64,000 bases of DNA from Flavobacterium sp. 245 (GCF_004362055.1 NZ_SNXB01000002.1:62001-126000), one strand, 5' to 3'. Counted from the first letter of the stretch, positions 26,846 through 36,241 are shown. Notes: a model not told the origin generated them from the sequence alone. Made by a program: numbers and translations.

Positions 26846-27316
26846 TTATTTGGATTGCTGGAATTTTTTAAGTGAGAGTAAAGCTTGTTCTTGAATTTTA
26901 TTGTGAAAAAATCCTGTCCACCCTAATAAATAACCGGTTACTCCAAAAGCTTGTTTGGACCATTTCCATACATCAAAATTATCAGTATGCTTGATAATTA
27001 ATCCGTCTTGAAAAACAAATTCAGCAGCAATATGATTAATTACTTTTCTGTTGGTTTTACTAAAATTGTAAGTAGCCACCCATCTTGCTGACCCAGAAAA
27101 TTCATCGGCTTTTACATTTGAAAATTCAATTTTAATATTGCCTTTACTTTTTAGAATAAGCATTTCCCACATTTTAGAGACTTGTTCTTCTTTAAGCAAT
27201 CCAAAAGCAGGATCAATAAAATGTACTTTTGGATGATAGCACTCGCTCATTGTTTTAGCATCGGCGTTTGCAAAAGCGGTATAAAATTTTGTAATTAAAC
27301 TTTCGTTGGCGTTCAT
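26846..27316 (-). CDS. NTF2-like / SnoaL-like protein
   Basis: A 156-residue soluble protein with the alpha+beta cone pattern: ITKFYTAFANADAKTMSECYHPKVHFIDPAFG at the start and GLIIKHTDNFDVWKWSKQAFG near the end. These match the SnoaL-like/nuclear transport factor 2 superfamily, which includes isomerases and ligand-binding proteins of very diverse roles. No catalytic assignment is possible. The gene is on the same strand as, but 53 bases after, the next upstream gene. Confidence 0.8.
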   Translation of the reverse strand: MNANESLITKFYTAFANADAKTMSECYHPKVHFIDPAFGLLKEEQVSKMWEMLILKSKGNIKIEFSNVKADEFSGSARWVATYNFSKTNRKVINHIAAEFVFQDGLIIKHTDNFDVWKWSKQAFGVTGYLLGWTGFFHNKIQEQALLSLKKFQQSK

Positions 27317-27368
27317 GTAGCTTTTAATTAGAGTATAAATATAATATTTATTATCTTAAGTTTTTTCT

Positions 27369-27893
27369 TTATAAAACGCTAATTTCTTTTGCAGTATCGA
27401 AAGTCTTTTTTGAATTATCGTATGCCGTTGAAAAATAAGAACTTCTGTTTATGGCAGTAAAATACCCAGTTTGATTGCCAAATGAATTTGAAGTTCCGGC
27501 AATAATAAATCGGATTGCTTGAATATCTGTTTTTTTAAGTTTGGCCATTTCGGCCGGAGTGAAGTAATAATAAGCCGTTGTTTTTCCGTCTATACTTTCT
27601 TTAACATTTTTGTCTACGCAGGGAATCACATCACCGTTTGCTAAATCGACATAAACGCCTCCAGAAATTTTGGCCTGATTATTTGCAGTAGCAATAGTTA
27701 GTTTTAAAACGCCACCTTTTTCTGTCTTTGCGATTTGAACATTTGTTTCGCCTGAGAAAGCATATTTTTCACAAATAAAAATATAATTCTGTGTTGCCGG
27801 ATAAGGTTTTGAACCTTTTACACTAATAGTTTCCTGAGCATTGGCAAAGTTTGTAATCAACAATAATAAAAAAAGCGGTATTTTTAAACTCAT
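27369..27893 (-). CDS. Exported hypothetical protein
   Basis: A 174-residue protein with a clear signal peptide (residues 1-19, ending NFANAQ). The rest is predicted mainly beta with several glycine-lysine turns and a conserved-looking GGVYVDLANGDVIPCVD segment with one Cys. I do not recognise the family. It starts 11 bases after the lipoprotein gene ends, so the two form a small envelope operon with the M23 peptidase upstream. Confidence 0.65.
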   Translation of the reverse strand: MSLKIPLFLLLLITNFANAQETISVKGSKPYPATQNYIFICEKYAFSGETNVQIAKTEKGGVLKLTIATANNQAKISGGVYVDLANGDVIPCVDKNVKESIDGKTTAYYYFTPAEMAKLKKTDIQAIRFIIAGTSNSFGNQTGYFTAINRSSYFSTAYDNSKKTFDTAKEISVL

Positions 27894-27903
27894 ATATTTT
27901 TTG

Positions 27904-28377
27904 TTATTCGGTTATTTTAGCATCAAATTTTTCATCCCAATCCATTGATTTTATGGCAGAAATCAAATTGTTTTCATCTACAAAAACTCGAAGTTCCTTA
28001 TTCGCTACTTTTTTAGAATACAAAGCATGATAACGGTAAATAACTTCTTGTTTGGTTTTATAAACGCCATCCAGCTTCAAATCAATAAAACTTCCGTAAT
28101 ACTGTCTAAACCTTGTGCAGGTTTTAGTCAGTCGTTCTTCAGTTGTATTTTCCATTACTGATTTGGTTACTTCCGTTTCATTAAATGGTTTAAATTTTGA
28201 AGTATTGCAGGTTTCTAAAACACGTTTGCCTAATTCATATGCTTTTTTTTGCTGGTTCAAATTAATTTCTGAAACCGCAATTTTTTTAATTTTCAAATCG
28301 TCAGTATCTCTGCTGACCGTTTTTGATTTGCATCCTATAAGCAACAACAAACATATAATCAATCCTGCTTTCTTCAT
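27904..28377 (-). CDS. Hypothetical lipoprotein
   Basis: A 157-residue protein with a lipobox (signal sequence ICLLLLIGC, lipidated Cys16) and a charged mature part of helix and strand. No family recognised. It lies 7 bases after the M23 peptidase gene and 10 bases before the next exported-protein gene, indicating an operon of three envelope proteins. Confidence 0.7.
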   Translation of the reverse strand: MKKAGLIICLLLLIGCKSKTVSRDTDDLKIKKIAVSEINLNQQKKAYELGKRVLETCNTSKFKPFNETEVTKSVMENTTEERLTKTCTRFRQYYGSFIDLKLDGVYKTKQEVIYRYHALYSKKVANKELRVFVDENNLISAIKSMDWDEKFDAKITE

Positions 28378-28383
28378 AACTAT

Positions 28384-29061
28384 TTATGTTATTTTTAATA
28401 ATAAGTTAGGGTCGGGGCAATTTTCTATATAAAAATTAAGGTCTCTTGAATTGCATACTCCGGGATAATCTCCCCAGAAATCTTCAATATTTTGTATTAT
28501 CTGAAAATGAACATGCGGTGCATAATCGCCATTTACAGCTGCGTTGCCAAGAGTTGCAATTTGTTCTCCTTTTTTAAAAAATTTCCCAACGCTTAAGTCG
28601 TCTAAACTTTCTAACGATAAATGTCCGTATAAAGTATAAAATTTCACATTTTGTATTTCGTGTTCTAAAATAATTGTTGGGCCATAATCGCCAAGACCAA
28701 CATTATTTTTGAAACTGTGTACTTTTCCGTCAAGCGCCGCAAGGACTGTGGTTCCAACTTTGGTCCATAAATCAAGACCAATATGGATATTTCGTTCTGG
28801 AATAGACTCATTTCTAAAAATAGTACTCCTTTGATATAAAGTTCTGCCTTCAATATAACCGCCAAAAGCAACTTCGGCATTGTTTTTTGATAAATAATCG
28901 GAAATAAAAACTTCAAATTCGACAGCATTGTCTGGTCGCACGTCCATTAATTCTTCATTATTGGCAGATAAATCTAATGGGATGTACTTTGAAAAATCGA
29001 TACTCGAATCAATGATTTTAGTAGGTGGTAAGGCGTTTAAAATTGCGGAAAGGGGTTTCAT
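28384..29061 (-). CDS. M23-family metallopeptidase (LytM fold)
   Basis: Zinc peptidase expected to cut peptidoglycan cross-links. In the 225-residue protein the ligands appear as HIGLDLW (HxxxD) in the first part, then VKFYTLYGHLS, and APHVHFQI (HxH) near the end, with the GTTVLAALDGKV core strand between them. No signal peptide is visible in the ORF, so export is uncertain; a start further upstream is not available because the next gene ends at 29073. It follows the spermidine-synthase-like gene by about 11 bases. Confidence 0.87.
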   Translation of the reverse strand: MKPLSAILNALPPTKIIDSSIDFSKYIPLDLSANNEELMDVRPDNAVEFEVFISDYLSKNNAEVAFGGYIEGRTLYQRSTIFRNESIPERNIHIGLDLWTKVGTTVLAALDGKVHSFKNNVGLGDYGPTIILEHEIQNVKFYTLYGHLSLESLDDLSVGKFFKKGEQIATLGNAAVNGDYAPHVHFQIIQNIEDFWGDYPGVCNSRDLNFYIENCPDPNLLLKIT

Positions 29062-29072
29062 AAAAATAAAAT

Positions 29073-29738
29073 TTAAGCTACTTTTTCTATTATAATTAAT
29101 TCATTATGAACCTCAATGCGAGGCAGCATTTTTGAGGAAAACAATTTAGGATTTATTTCTGAAATGTACTTCCTATTTCTAACATTATGTGCTTCGTCTA
29201 AAATCATGGTATTAAAAAGTACAAAACCTTGATTGTTTAACAAAGAGCAGACACGTTCACTGAAAAAACGTTCGAACAGAAAATTAGGCATTTTAATATC
29301 TTCAAAAATATCAATAATAATTAAATCGTATTTCGCTTTGGTTTTTAAAACAAACTCAAATGCATCATCAATAACTAATTCGAGCTGTTTTATTTTGTTT
29401 AAATTAAAATACTGATTGGCAATCTGAATCATTTCAGGGTCTATTTCAACTCCAGTAATTTTACCTTTATATTCAACTTCATCAACTAAAGTTTTTATAA
29501 CACTTCCGCCCGCAACACCTAATACTAAAATATGATCCATTTCTAAAATAGTATGGTAACCAATGTTTCGCAGACCGTACCTTAATATACGCTGCAAGCT
29601 TCCGTACGAATAATTAGTGTTTTCAGAATCTAAAACCAATTCACCGTTTGCCCACGTAACCTCAATTGTTTTGCTTCGGGCCGACTTTTTTTTGAAAATT
29701 TTTATTGGAATTAGATAGCTAAATAATTTTTGAATCAT
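29073..29738 (-). CDS. Spermidine-synthase-fold methyltransferase-like protein
   Basis: A 221-residue Rossmann-fold protein. The nucleotide-binding motif is ILVLGVAGGSVIKTL, followed by the acidic strand ITGVEIDPEMIQIANQYF, the DDAFEFV segment and YDLIIIDIFED. This is the core of spermidine/spermine synthase-like proteins. True aminopropyltransferases are about 280 residues with an N-terminal beta domain; this is shorter, so it may be a methyltransferase or an orphan. It is divergent from the acyltransferase gene at 29805, with CAAAAATA (29756-29763) as a possible -7 box on its strand. Confidence 0.78.
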   Translation of the reverse strand: MIQKLFSYLIPIKIFKKKSARSKTIEVTWANGELVLDSENTNYSYGSLQRILRYGLRNIGYHTILEMDHILVLGVAGGSVIKTLVDEVEYKGKITGVEIDPEMIQIANQYFNLNKIKQLELVIDDAFEFVLKTKAKYDLIIIDIFEDIKMPNFLFERFFSERVCSLLNNQGFVLFNTMILDEAHNVRNRKYISEINPKLFSSKMLPRIEVHNELIIIEKVA

Positions 29739-29804
29739 TTTATAAGGCTTTTACTCAAAAATACATTTTAAATCTTTTATTTTTGCAGAAATAATAAATT
29801 TTTA

Positions 29805-30356
29805 ATGAAAAAACAGTTATACAAATTCATCTTCTTTAAGCTGATGGGCTGGAAAATTAAAGGAATCGAAAATGCTTATGTAAAAAAATGCATTCTCATG
29901 GTGATGCCCCATACCAGTAATCATGATTTTTATATTGGTTTGTTTACAAGAGGAATTTCGGGTGTGGAAATGAATTGGGTAGGGAAGAAAGAATTGTTTA
30001 AATTTCCTTTTGGTTATTATTTTAAGAGTGTTGGAGGCGAACCGCTTGACCGCACCGGCGGATTGAATAAAGTAGATTCTATTGCGGCAATTTTTGATCG
30101 CAAAGAAACTTTTCGTTTGGCCGTTGCTCCAGAAGGAACCCGAAAAGGAGTAACCGAAATTAAAACTGGTTTTTATTATATCGCGCTTAAAGCAAATGTT
30201 CCAATTGTTCCTGTTGCTTTTGATTGGGGAAAGAAAGAAGTTAATTTAGGAGAACCATTTTTTACGACTGGCAATTATGAAGCGGATTGGGAAATCTTAA
30301 AAAAACATTATAAAGGAGTAGTGGGAAAAATTCCTGAAAACGGAATTCAGATCTAA
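29805..30356 (+). CDS. Lysophospholipid acyltransferase family protein
   Basis: A 183-residue PlsC-like acyltransferase. The catalytic HxxxxD is seen as MPHTSNHDF (His-x4-Asp), with acyl-acceptor motifs KELFKFPFGYYFK, GGEPLDR and the substrate motif VAPEGTRKG. It is much shorter than PlsC (about 245), a common form in Bacteroidota that may acylate glycerophospholipids or ornithine-type lipids. It probably sits on the inner membrane, although no full transmembrane helix is obvious. TATTTTTG at 29778-29785 is a likely -7 box. Confidence 0.87.
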   Translation: MKKQLYKFIFFKLMGWKIKGIENAYVKKCILMVMPHTSNHDFYIGLFTRGISGVEMNWVGKKELFKFPFGYYFKSVGGEPLDRTGGLNKVDSIAAIFDRKETFRLAVAPEGTRKGVTEIKTGFYYIALKANVPIVPVAFDWGKKEVNLGEPFFTTGNYEADWEILKKHYKGVVGKIPENGIQI

Positions 30357-30438
30357 ATTTTCAATATTTTTTGATTACGTGAGAATCGCCTAAATGAAAA
30401 ATAATTTTAAAAATTTTCAAATACGCGAAATTTGTGAA

Positions 30439-30915
30439 CTATGGGACATACACCTTAAATGTCCCGTTTTTGTAAAAAAACACTATTTTCTCAATTTCTT
30501 TTTCTTCCGAGGAAAAAATAGGATTTTTTTCAATAATGGTATTTTTACTTTCTGTAGTTTTTTCTGCTTCATGACCTATTTCAGAAAATAAATCGGTTTC
30601 AGAAAAATTTTCGTTAAATAAAGTAGGAGCAGTGCTTTTTTCTATTTCTGAAGCTGAACTGACTTTTGTAATCGAAATTTCGTCAGTGCTTTTTGGAAAA
30701 TTTCCTTTTCCGTTTAGTAGCCAATATAAATCAACATCAGGAAAAACTTCAAGGATTTTCATAACAAAATCCAAGCTTGGTTTGTTTCTTCCAGATAGGA
30801 GGTGAGACATACTAGAACGCTGCACGCCAATTCTGTCCGCAAAAGAAGAGGCATTTATTCCATAATACTCCAGTATAATTTCCAGTCTTTTTACAAAATC
30901 ATCGATGTTTACCAT
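30439..30915 (-). CDS. XRE-family helix-turn-helix regulator
   Basis: DNA-binding regulator of 158 residues. The XRE helix-turn-helix occupies about residues 8-62 (GINASSFADRIGVQRSSMSH, then LLSGRNKPSLDFVMKIL and LYWLLNGKGNFP). The C-terminal part is acidic and low in complexity, without a recognisable dimerisation or peptidase domain. It is divergent from the M14 carboxypeptidase gene. Repeated TTTACAnnTGTAAA palindromes lie on its promoter (one even covers its start codon), so it is probably self-regulated. Confidence 0.88.
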   Translation of the reverse strand: MVNIDDFVKRLEIILEYYGINASSFADRIGVQRSSMSHLLSGRNKPSLDFVMKILEVFPDVDLYWLLNGKGNFPKSTDEISITKVSSASEIEKSTAPTLFNENFSETDLFSEIGHEAEKTTESKNTIIEKNPIFSSEEKEIEKIVFFYKNGTFKVYVP

Positions 30916-30992
30916 TGTAAATTATTTTAAAGAATAGCTATGTTTACAAATGTAACAAAAAGAAACTAGACAAGCAATTTTACAGTTGTAAA
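30908..30992. promoter_or_regulatory. Operator-like palindromes at the XRE regulator promoter
   Basis: Three near-palindromic sites of the form TTTACAnnTGTAAA: 30908-30921 (overlapping the start codon), 30943-30956 (containing the minus-strand -7 box, CAAATGTA on the plus strand) and 30979-30992 (perfect half-sites). They fit a repressor dimer blocking the regulator's own transcription. Confidence 0.65.
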
Positions 30993-31142
30993 TTATAAAA
31001 AGGATATGCTAAAACTATAATTAATACTTTATATAAGTATGTTTAACATATTGAAATATAGTATTTTAAATATTAGTATTATAAAGAGTAACATTTGTCA
31101 ACTTAGAGAGTTAAGCAATCTTTAAAATAGGTAGAAATACTG

Positions 31143-31213
31143 TTTACAATTCTAAATTATTAGTTATTTTTAAAGTTTACAATTGTAAAAATAAAGATGT
31201 TTACTTTTGTAAA
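31143..31213. promoter_or_regulatory. Operator-like palindromes at the M14 gene promoter
   Basis: Three further sites of the same motif: 31143-31156, 31176-31189 (perfect) and 31200-31213 (flanked by G and C). The last contains the -7 box TACTTTTG (31202-31209) and the middle one contains the -33 TTG (31183-31185), 16 bases apart. A repressor bound here would block the M14 carboxypeptidase promoter. Confidence 0.65.
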
Positions 31214-31227
31214 CAAATCAAAAGAGA

Positions 31228-32382
31228 ATGAATTTAGAAGAATTATTTAACCAGAACAAAGAACAATCTATATCAGGCCGTTATCTAACATTGGATCATA
31301 TTGAGCCTTTATTAAATAAATTAAATACCAATAATCAAGTTTCGATTATTGGCAAATCTGTTTTAGGACAACCTATATATAGTTACCAAATTGGTACAGG
31401 AACTACGCGTATTTATCTTTGGTCACAAATGCACGGAAACGAAAGCACAACAACAAAAGCATTGTTCGATTTCATTAATGTACTAAGTAACGGATCAGAA
31501 TTTGCTCAAAAAATGCTGGATACATTTACTTTTTACAGCATCCCGATACTAAATCCTGATGGCGCGAAGTTATATACCCGTGAAAATGCCAATAAAGTGG
31601 ACCTTAATCGCGATTCTCAAAATCTGACGCAGCCAGAAAGCAACGTTTTGAGAGAGGTTTTTGAGAGCTTCAAACCGCATTTCTGTTTTAATCTTCATGA
31701 TCAAAGAACAATTTTTGGTGCTGGAGAAACAGGAAAACCTGCAACTGTCTCTTTTTTAGCACCTTCTTATAATGAAGAAAGAGAGATTAATGAAAACAGG
31801 TTAACCGCTATAAATTTAATTGCGGGATTAAATGACGAATTGCAAAAATATATTCCAGGGCAAATTGGCCGTTTTGATGATTCTTTTAATATAAATTGTA
31901 TTGGAGATACTTTTCAGTTTTTAGGCGTTCCTACTATTTTATTTGAAGCAGGGCACTATGAAGGCGATTATGATAGAGAAATCACTCGAAAATTCATATT
32001 TTTCTCACTAATTACGGCGTTTAAACTCATCTCCGAAAACGATTTAGTTGATAATAGAATTAATGATTATTTGAATATTTCACAAAATAAAGTGGTTTTT
32101 TATGATTTTATGTATAAAAATATCAAAATAAATTATGATGGTATCGAAATTATTACGAATTTTGTCGCACAATACAAAGAAGAATTGATTGAAAATAAGA
32201 TTCATTTTAATGCTTACATAGTTGAAGCAGGAGAATTAGAAAATTATTTTGGACATTATGAATATGACGCAAAAGGCGCTGTTTATTCTGATGATCATGG
32301 TAATTTTCCGAAATCGAATCAAAAAGCAGATTTTTATTTAAATAAAAATACTAAATTTGTTAACGGGTTGATAAAAAGTTAA
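31228..32382 (+). CDS. M14-family zinc carboxypeptidase
   Basis: Zinc-dependent carboxypeptidase fold of 384 residues. The ligands are His69 and Glu72 (SQMHGNEST) and His157 (FNLHDQ); NPDGAKLYTRENANKVDLNRD supplies the substrate-binding Asn-Arg pair, and Glu240 (ILFEAGHYEGD) is the general base. There is no signal peptide, so it likely works in the cytosol, which is unusual for secreted M14 enzymes and nearer to the peptide/amide-hydrolase branch. Its promoter is covered by the palindromes of the divergent XRE regulator. Confidence 0.88.
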   Translation: MNLEELFNQNKEQSISGRYLTLDHIEPLLNKLNTNNQVSIIGKSVLGQPIYSYQIGTGTTRIYLWSQMHGNESTTTKALFDFINVLSNGSEFAQKMLDTFTFYSIPILNPDGAKLYTRENANKVDLNRDSQNLTQPESNVLREVFESFKPHFCFNLHDQRTIFGAGETGKPATVSFLAPSYNEEREINENRLTAINLIAGLNDELQKYIPGQIGRFDDSFNINCIGDTFQFLGVPTILFEAGHYEGDYDREITRKFIFFSLITAFKLISENDLVDNRINDYLNISQNKVVFYDFMYKNIKINYDGIEIITNFVAQYKEELIENKIHFNAYIVEAGELENYFGHYEYDAKGAVYSDDHGNFPKSNQKADFYLNKNTKFVNGLIKS

Positions 32383-32459
32383 TTTTTATGTGAATTTGTT
32401 GTTTTTTATATATATTTTTATACTTTGTAATAGCAATTAGTAATATTAATTAAAGAATT

Positions 32460-32939
32460 ATGAGTAAATTTCGTTTAGATGAAGTAGATCACCAGATTTT
32501 AGATATGTTAATAGACAATACGAGAGTTCCGTTTACTGACATTGCAAAAAAACTATTGATATCTGCTGGAACAGTACATGTTAGAGTAAAAAAAATGGAG
32601 GATGCCGGAATAATAATGGGATCTTCATTAGCCTTAGATTACGATAAATTAGGGTATTCATTTATTGCTTATGTGGGTGTATTCCTTAATAATACGTCTC
32701 AAACTAAATTTGTTTTAGAAAGAATCAATCAAATTCCATTCGTAACAGTAGCTTCTGTAACGACAGGTAAATTCAACATTTTTTGCAAAATTAGAGCAAA
32801 AGACACTAAACATGCAAAAGAAGTTATTTTTATGATTGATGATATCGAAGGAGTTTACAGAACAGAAACTATGATTTCATTAGAGGAAAGTATTAACGAT
32901 AAGAAGCGTTTGATGCATACTATTTTTAAAAATATGTAA
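32460..32939 (+). CDS. Lrp/AsnC family transcriptional regulator
   Basis: A 159-residue feast/famine regulator. The N-terminal HTH (DEVDHQILDMLIDNTRVPFT, DIAKKLLISAGTVHVRVKKM) is followed by the RAM ligand-binding domain (GYSFIAYVGVFLN, TGKFNIFCKIRAKD, IDDIEGVYRTETMISL). It would sense an amino acid or related small molecule; the ligand is not determinable. It follows the M14 gene by 77 bases but is probably an independent unit, with a terminator after it. Confidence 0.92.
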   Translation: MSKFRLDEVDHQILDMLIDNTRVPFTDIAKKLLISAGTVHVRVKKMEDAGIIMGSSLALDYDKLGYSFIAYVGVFLNNTSQTKFVLERINQIPFVTVASVTTGKFNIFCKIRAKDTKHAKEVIFMIDDIEGVYRTETMISLEESINDKKRLMHTIFKNM

Positions 32940-32966
32940 TATTTTCTTGAATGCTATATTGAAATA

Positions 32967-32997
32967 TAACCTCAAGTTTATTCTTGGGGTTTTTTTA
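32967..32997 (+). terminator. Terminator after the Lrp-type regulator
   Basis: Stem aacctcaag/cttggggtt (one T-G pair) with the loop tttatt is followed by TTTTTT. It lies about 30 bases past the regulator stop and before ppc. Confidence 0.75.
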
Positions 32998-33029
32998 TGA
33001 CTAATTAACCAACCAACTACAACACAATT

Positions 33030-35612
33030 ATGTACACGTTACCAAAAATTGAACGTTTTAATCAAGACGTTCTTTCTAAATATCACATCTATAATAGTGT
33101 CTTTATAACTTTGCCATTTGACTCTATTGACAATACAGGAGTCTTACTGCCTTTGTTTACAGAGACTTGCGAAACGGGATTTAAAAAACAAGAGACACCA
33201 AAAGAGATTTTTGATTTTTTCTCAAATAAGTTTTTGAACAATGCTTCAGAGACTGAAAAAATCGACTTAATGTTTCGATTTATTCAATATATAGAACGAC
33301 AAATTGTTTTATTTGATGCTATTGAAGACGCAGCTTTTCCAGAAGTTAATAATATGGAAGGACGTGGTTCTTTGCGTGATATAAAAGAAAAAGCTGATGC
33401 AAAGGAAAAAGACGATGAATTAGATGAATTTCTTGAAAACTTCAATGTTCGTACAGTGTTAACGGCGCATCCAACTCAATTTTATCCTGGACCAGTTTTA
33501 GGAATTATTAACGACTTGACCGAAGCAATTCGTCAAAACGATTTATTGCAGATCAAACAATTACTGGCGCAGTTGGGGAAAACGCCTTTTATTCAGCATG
33601 AAAAACCAAATCCTTACGACGAAGCTGTAAGTTTAATTTGGTATCTTGAAAATGTATTCTATGCTACAGCTGGTGAAATTGTTCATTATCTTCAAAAAAA
33701 TCTTCATGATGGAAATCCAATTCAGAACCAATTAATCAAACTTGGATTCTGGCCAGGTGGTGACCGCGATGGAAATCCATTTGTCACTACTGATATTACT
33801 TTGAAAGTAGCAGATCGTTTGCGTACTTCTATTTTAAAGTGTTATTATATTGAAATGAGAAATCTAAAACGTAAGTTAACTTTCTCAGGTGTAGATGTTT
33901 TGGTTGCAGAACTTGAATATAAGCTTTATCGTTCTGTGTTTTATTCTAAAGGTGAAATTTTCATCACTTTGGAGGAATTATTAACGCAGCTGGATAAAAT
34001 CAGAACAATTATTATTGAAAAACATCAATCTTTATATCTAGACGAATTAGAGGCGTTTTTAGTTAAAATAAACTTATTCGGATTCCATTTTGCCACTTTA
34101 GATATTCGCCAAAATAGTAAAATTCATAATGCTGTATTTAAAGATGTAGTAAATTATTATTTGGATTCAGGTTCTGATATTTTTCCTGAAAATTATTATG
34201 AATTGACAGAAGATCAAAAAATAAATGTTCTATCAAAAATAAAAGGAGATTTAAATCCGAATGATTTTGAAGATGAAATTACAAGGTCAACTTTAGAGTC
34301 TGTTCAGGCAATTAAAACAATTCAGCAAAATAACGGTGAAGAAGGAGCTAATCGCTACATTATCAGTAATAATGAAAGTGCTTTGAATGTAATGGAAACC
34401 TTTGCTATGATTCGCTTAAATAACTGGGAAAATCCAACAGTTGATATTATTCCGCTTTTTGAATCGGTTGATGATTTGCAGAACGCACATTCTATTATGG
34501 AGCAGTTGTATACCAATCCAGAGTATTCTAAGCATTTGCAAGAAAGAGGAAATAAACAAACTATTATGCTTGGTTTCTCTGACGGAACAAAAGATGGAGG
34601 TTATTTAATGGCGAACTGGAGTATTTACCAGGCTAAAATTTCATTGACAGAAATCTCTAGAAAATATGGCATTAAAGCTATTTTCTTTGATGGCCGTGGT
34701 GGACCTCCTGCTCGTGGTGGTGGAAAAACACATAAATTTTATGCTTCATTAGGACCGAAAATTGAAAATAACGAAATCCAGATAACGGTTCAAGGGCAAA
34801 CTATCAGTTCAAATTTTGGAACTTTAGATTCATGCCGTTACAATATTGAAAATTTATTAAGTGCCGGAATTACCAATCAAGTATTTAAGAAAGAAGAAAA
34901 TGAACTAAGTCCTGAAGAAACAGCAATCTTGACGCAATTAGCTTCTCTAGGATATGATAAGTATTTGAGTTTTAAAAATCATCCAAAATTTATTCCATAT
35001 TTGGAAAAAATGAGTACGTTGAAATATTACTCAAAAACTAATATTGGAAGCCGTCCATCAAAAAGAAGCAAATCAGAATCTTTGGATTTTGCTGATTTAA
35101 GAGCGATTCCGTTTGTTGGTTCATGGAGTCAATTGAAGCAAAATGTTCCAGGATTTTTTGGAGTAGGATCAGCTTTAAGACATTTTGAAGAATCTGGTCA
35201 ATGGGAAAAAGTAAGTGAATTGTATCATAATTCATTGTTTTTCAAAACTTTGCTAGAGAATAGTATGATGTCATTAGCAAAATCGTTTTTGCCTTTAACA
35301 GCATATATGAGAAATGATCCTGAATTTGGTGAATTTTGGCAAATTATCTTTGATGAATTCTCAGAAACAAAACGACTTTTGCTAAAAATTGCCGGACACA
35401 AAACTTTAATGGAAAACTATCCTGATGGTATTGCGTCAATTCAGATCAGAGAGCGCATTGTTTTGCCTTTACTGACAATTCAGCAATATGCACTTTTAAG
35501 AATCAATGAATTGAATAAAAAAGAGGGCAATGAAGATTTGATCAAAGTATATGAAAAAATTGTTACTAGATCGCTTTTTGGAAATACAAACGCTAGTAGA
35601 AACTCTGCTTAA
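33030..35612 (+). CDS. ppc: Phosphoenolpyruvate carboxylase
   Basis: Anaplerotic enzyme that converts PEP and bicarbonate to oxaloacetate for the TCA cycle. The catalytic His is in TAHPTQF (about residue 148), the PEP/bicarbonate region in WPGGDRDGNPFVT, and the glycine loop reads GRGGPPARGGGKTH, a variant of the usual GRGGSVGRGGG form. At 860 residues it is slightly shorter than the E. coli enzyme (883). The C-terminus ends GNTNASRNSA, extending past the NTG end usual elsewhere. It is followed closely by a DinB gene. Confidence 0.95.
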   Translation: MYTLPKIERFNQDVLSKYHIYNSVFITLPFDSIDNTGVLLPLFTETCETGFKKQETPKEIFDFFSNKFLNNASETEKIDLMFRFIQYIERQIVLFDAIEDAAFPEVNNMEGRGSLRDIKEKADAKEKDDELDEFLENFNVRTVLTAHPTQFYPGPVLGIINDLTEAIRQNDLLQIKQLLAQLGKTPFIQHEKPNPYDEAVSLIWYLENVFYATAGEIVHYLQKNLHDGNPIQNQLIKLGFWPGGDRDGNPFVTTDITLKVADRLRTSILKCYYIEMRNLKRKLTFSGVDVLVAELEYKLYRSVFYSKGEIFITLEELLTQLDKIRTIIIEKHQSLYLDELEAFLVKINLFGFHFATLDIRQNSKIHNAVFKDVVNYYLDSGSDIFPENYYELTEDQKINVLSKIKGDLNPNDFEDEITRSTLESVQAIKTIQQNNGEEGANRYIISNNESALNVMETFAMIRLNNWENPTVDIIPLFESVDDLQNAHSIMEQLYTNPEYSKHLQERGNKQTIMLGFSDGTKDGGYLMANWSIYQAKISLTEISRKYGIKAIFFDGRGGPPARGGGKTHKFYASLGPKIENNEIQITVQGQTISSNFGTLDSCRYNIENLLSAGITNQVFKKEENELSPEETAILTQLASLGYDKYLSFKNHPKFIPYLEKMSTLKYYSKTNIGSRPSKRSKSESLDFADLRAIPFVGSWSQLKQNVPGFFGVGSALRHFEESGQWEKVSELYHNSLFFKTLLENSMMSLAKSFLPLTAYMRNDPEFGEFWQIIFDEFSETKRLLLKIAGHKTLMENYPDGIASIQIRERIVLPLLTIQQYALLRINELNKKEGNEDLIKVYEKIVTRSLFGNTNASRNSA

Positions 35613-35623
35613 AAATTAAAAAA

Positions 35624-36139
35624 ATGAATTCAGATCAATTGTTAGAAAACGAATATTCTGGCGGATTTGCTACTTATATCCGCGAGGCTGGAAATGTAAA
35701 TTTGATTGAAGAGTTAGAAATCTCTCTTCACAACTTTATTAGATTTGTGCAAGATATTCCGATGGATAAATTTGATTATCGCTATGCAGAAGGAAAATGG
35801 ACTATTAAAGATATCATTCAACATATTATTGATTGTGAGCGTATTTTTGCCTATCGCGCTTTGAGATTTTCACGAAATGACAAAACAGCTTTACCCAGTT
35901 TTGAGGAAGATGATTACGCGAATAATACTGACTCAAACAAAAGAAGTATTCAAGAATTATTAACTGAATTTTCTGCGTTAAGACATTCAACTTTATTGTT
36001 TTATAAAAGTTTATCTGAAGAACAGCTTAAAAGAATCGGAACCGCTTCAAACAATCAGATTTCTGTTCGAGCGCTTGGTTTTGTGGTTATTGGACATCAA
36101 AAACATCATCAAAAAGTTTTTGAAGAGAGGTATTTGTAA
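35624..36139 (+). CDS. DinB family protein
   Basis: A 171-residue four-helix-bundle protein of the DinB/YfiT superfamily. Seen: the metal-ligand positions WTIKDIIQHIIDCERIFAYR (first His) and IGHQKHHQKVFEERYL (late His pair). Members bind a divalent metal and often act as thiol-dependent S-transferases or are of unknown function. It lies 11 bases after ppc, with a shared terminator at 36157, suggesting co-transcription without an obvious metabolic link. Confidence 0.88.
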   Translation: MNSDQLLENEYSGGFATYIREAGNVNLIEELEISLHNFIRFVQDIPMDKFDYRYAEGKWTIKDIIQHIIDCERIFAYRALRFSRNDKTALPSFEEDDYANNTDSNKRSIQELLTEFSALRHSTLLFYKSLSEEQLKRIGTASNNQISVRALGFVVIGHQKHHQKVFEERYL

Positions 36140-36156
36140 AATCAAAAATGAATAAA

Positions 36157-36190
36157 AAAAATCCTGTGAAATTTACTTCGCAGGATTTTT
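36157..36190. terminator. Bidirectional terminator between DinB and recQ
   Basis: aaaaatcctgtgaa pairs with ttcgcaggattttt (one G-T pair) around a 6-base loop, with A-runs before and T-runs after. It separates the convergent DinB and recQ genes. Confidence 0.8.
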
Positions 36191-36241
36191 TTTATTCAAT
36201 CTTGCCAATTCTACTTTGTGGAAATAACAAAAATGAGTGAT

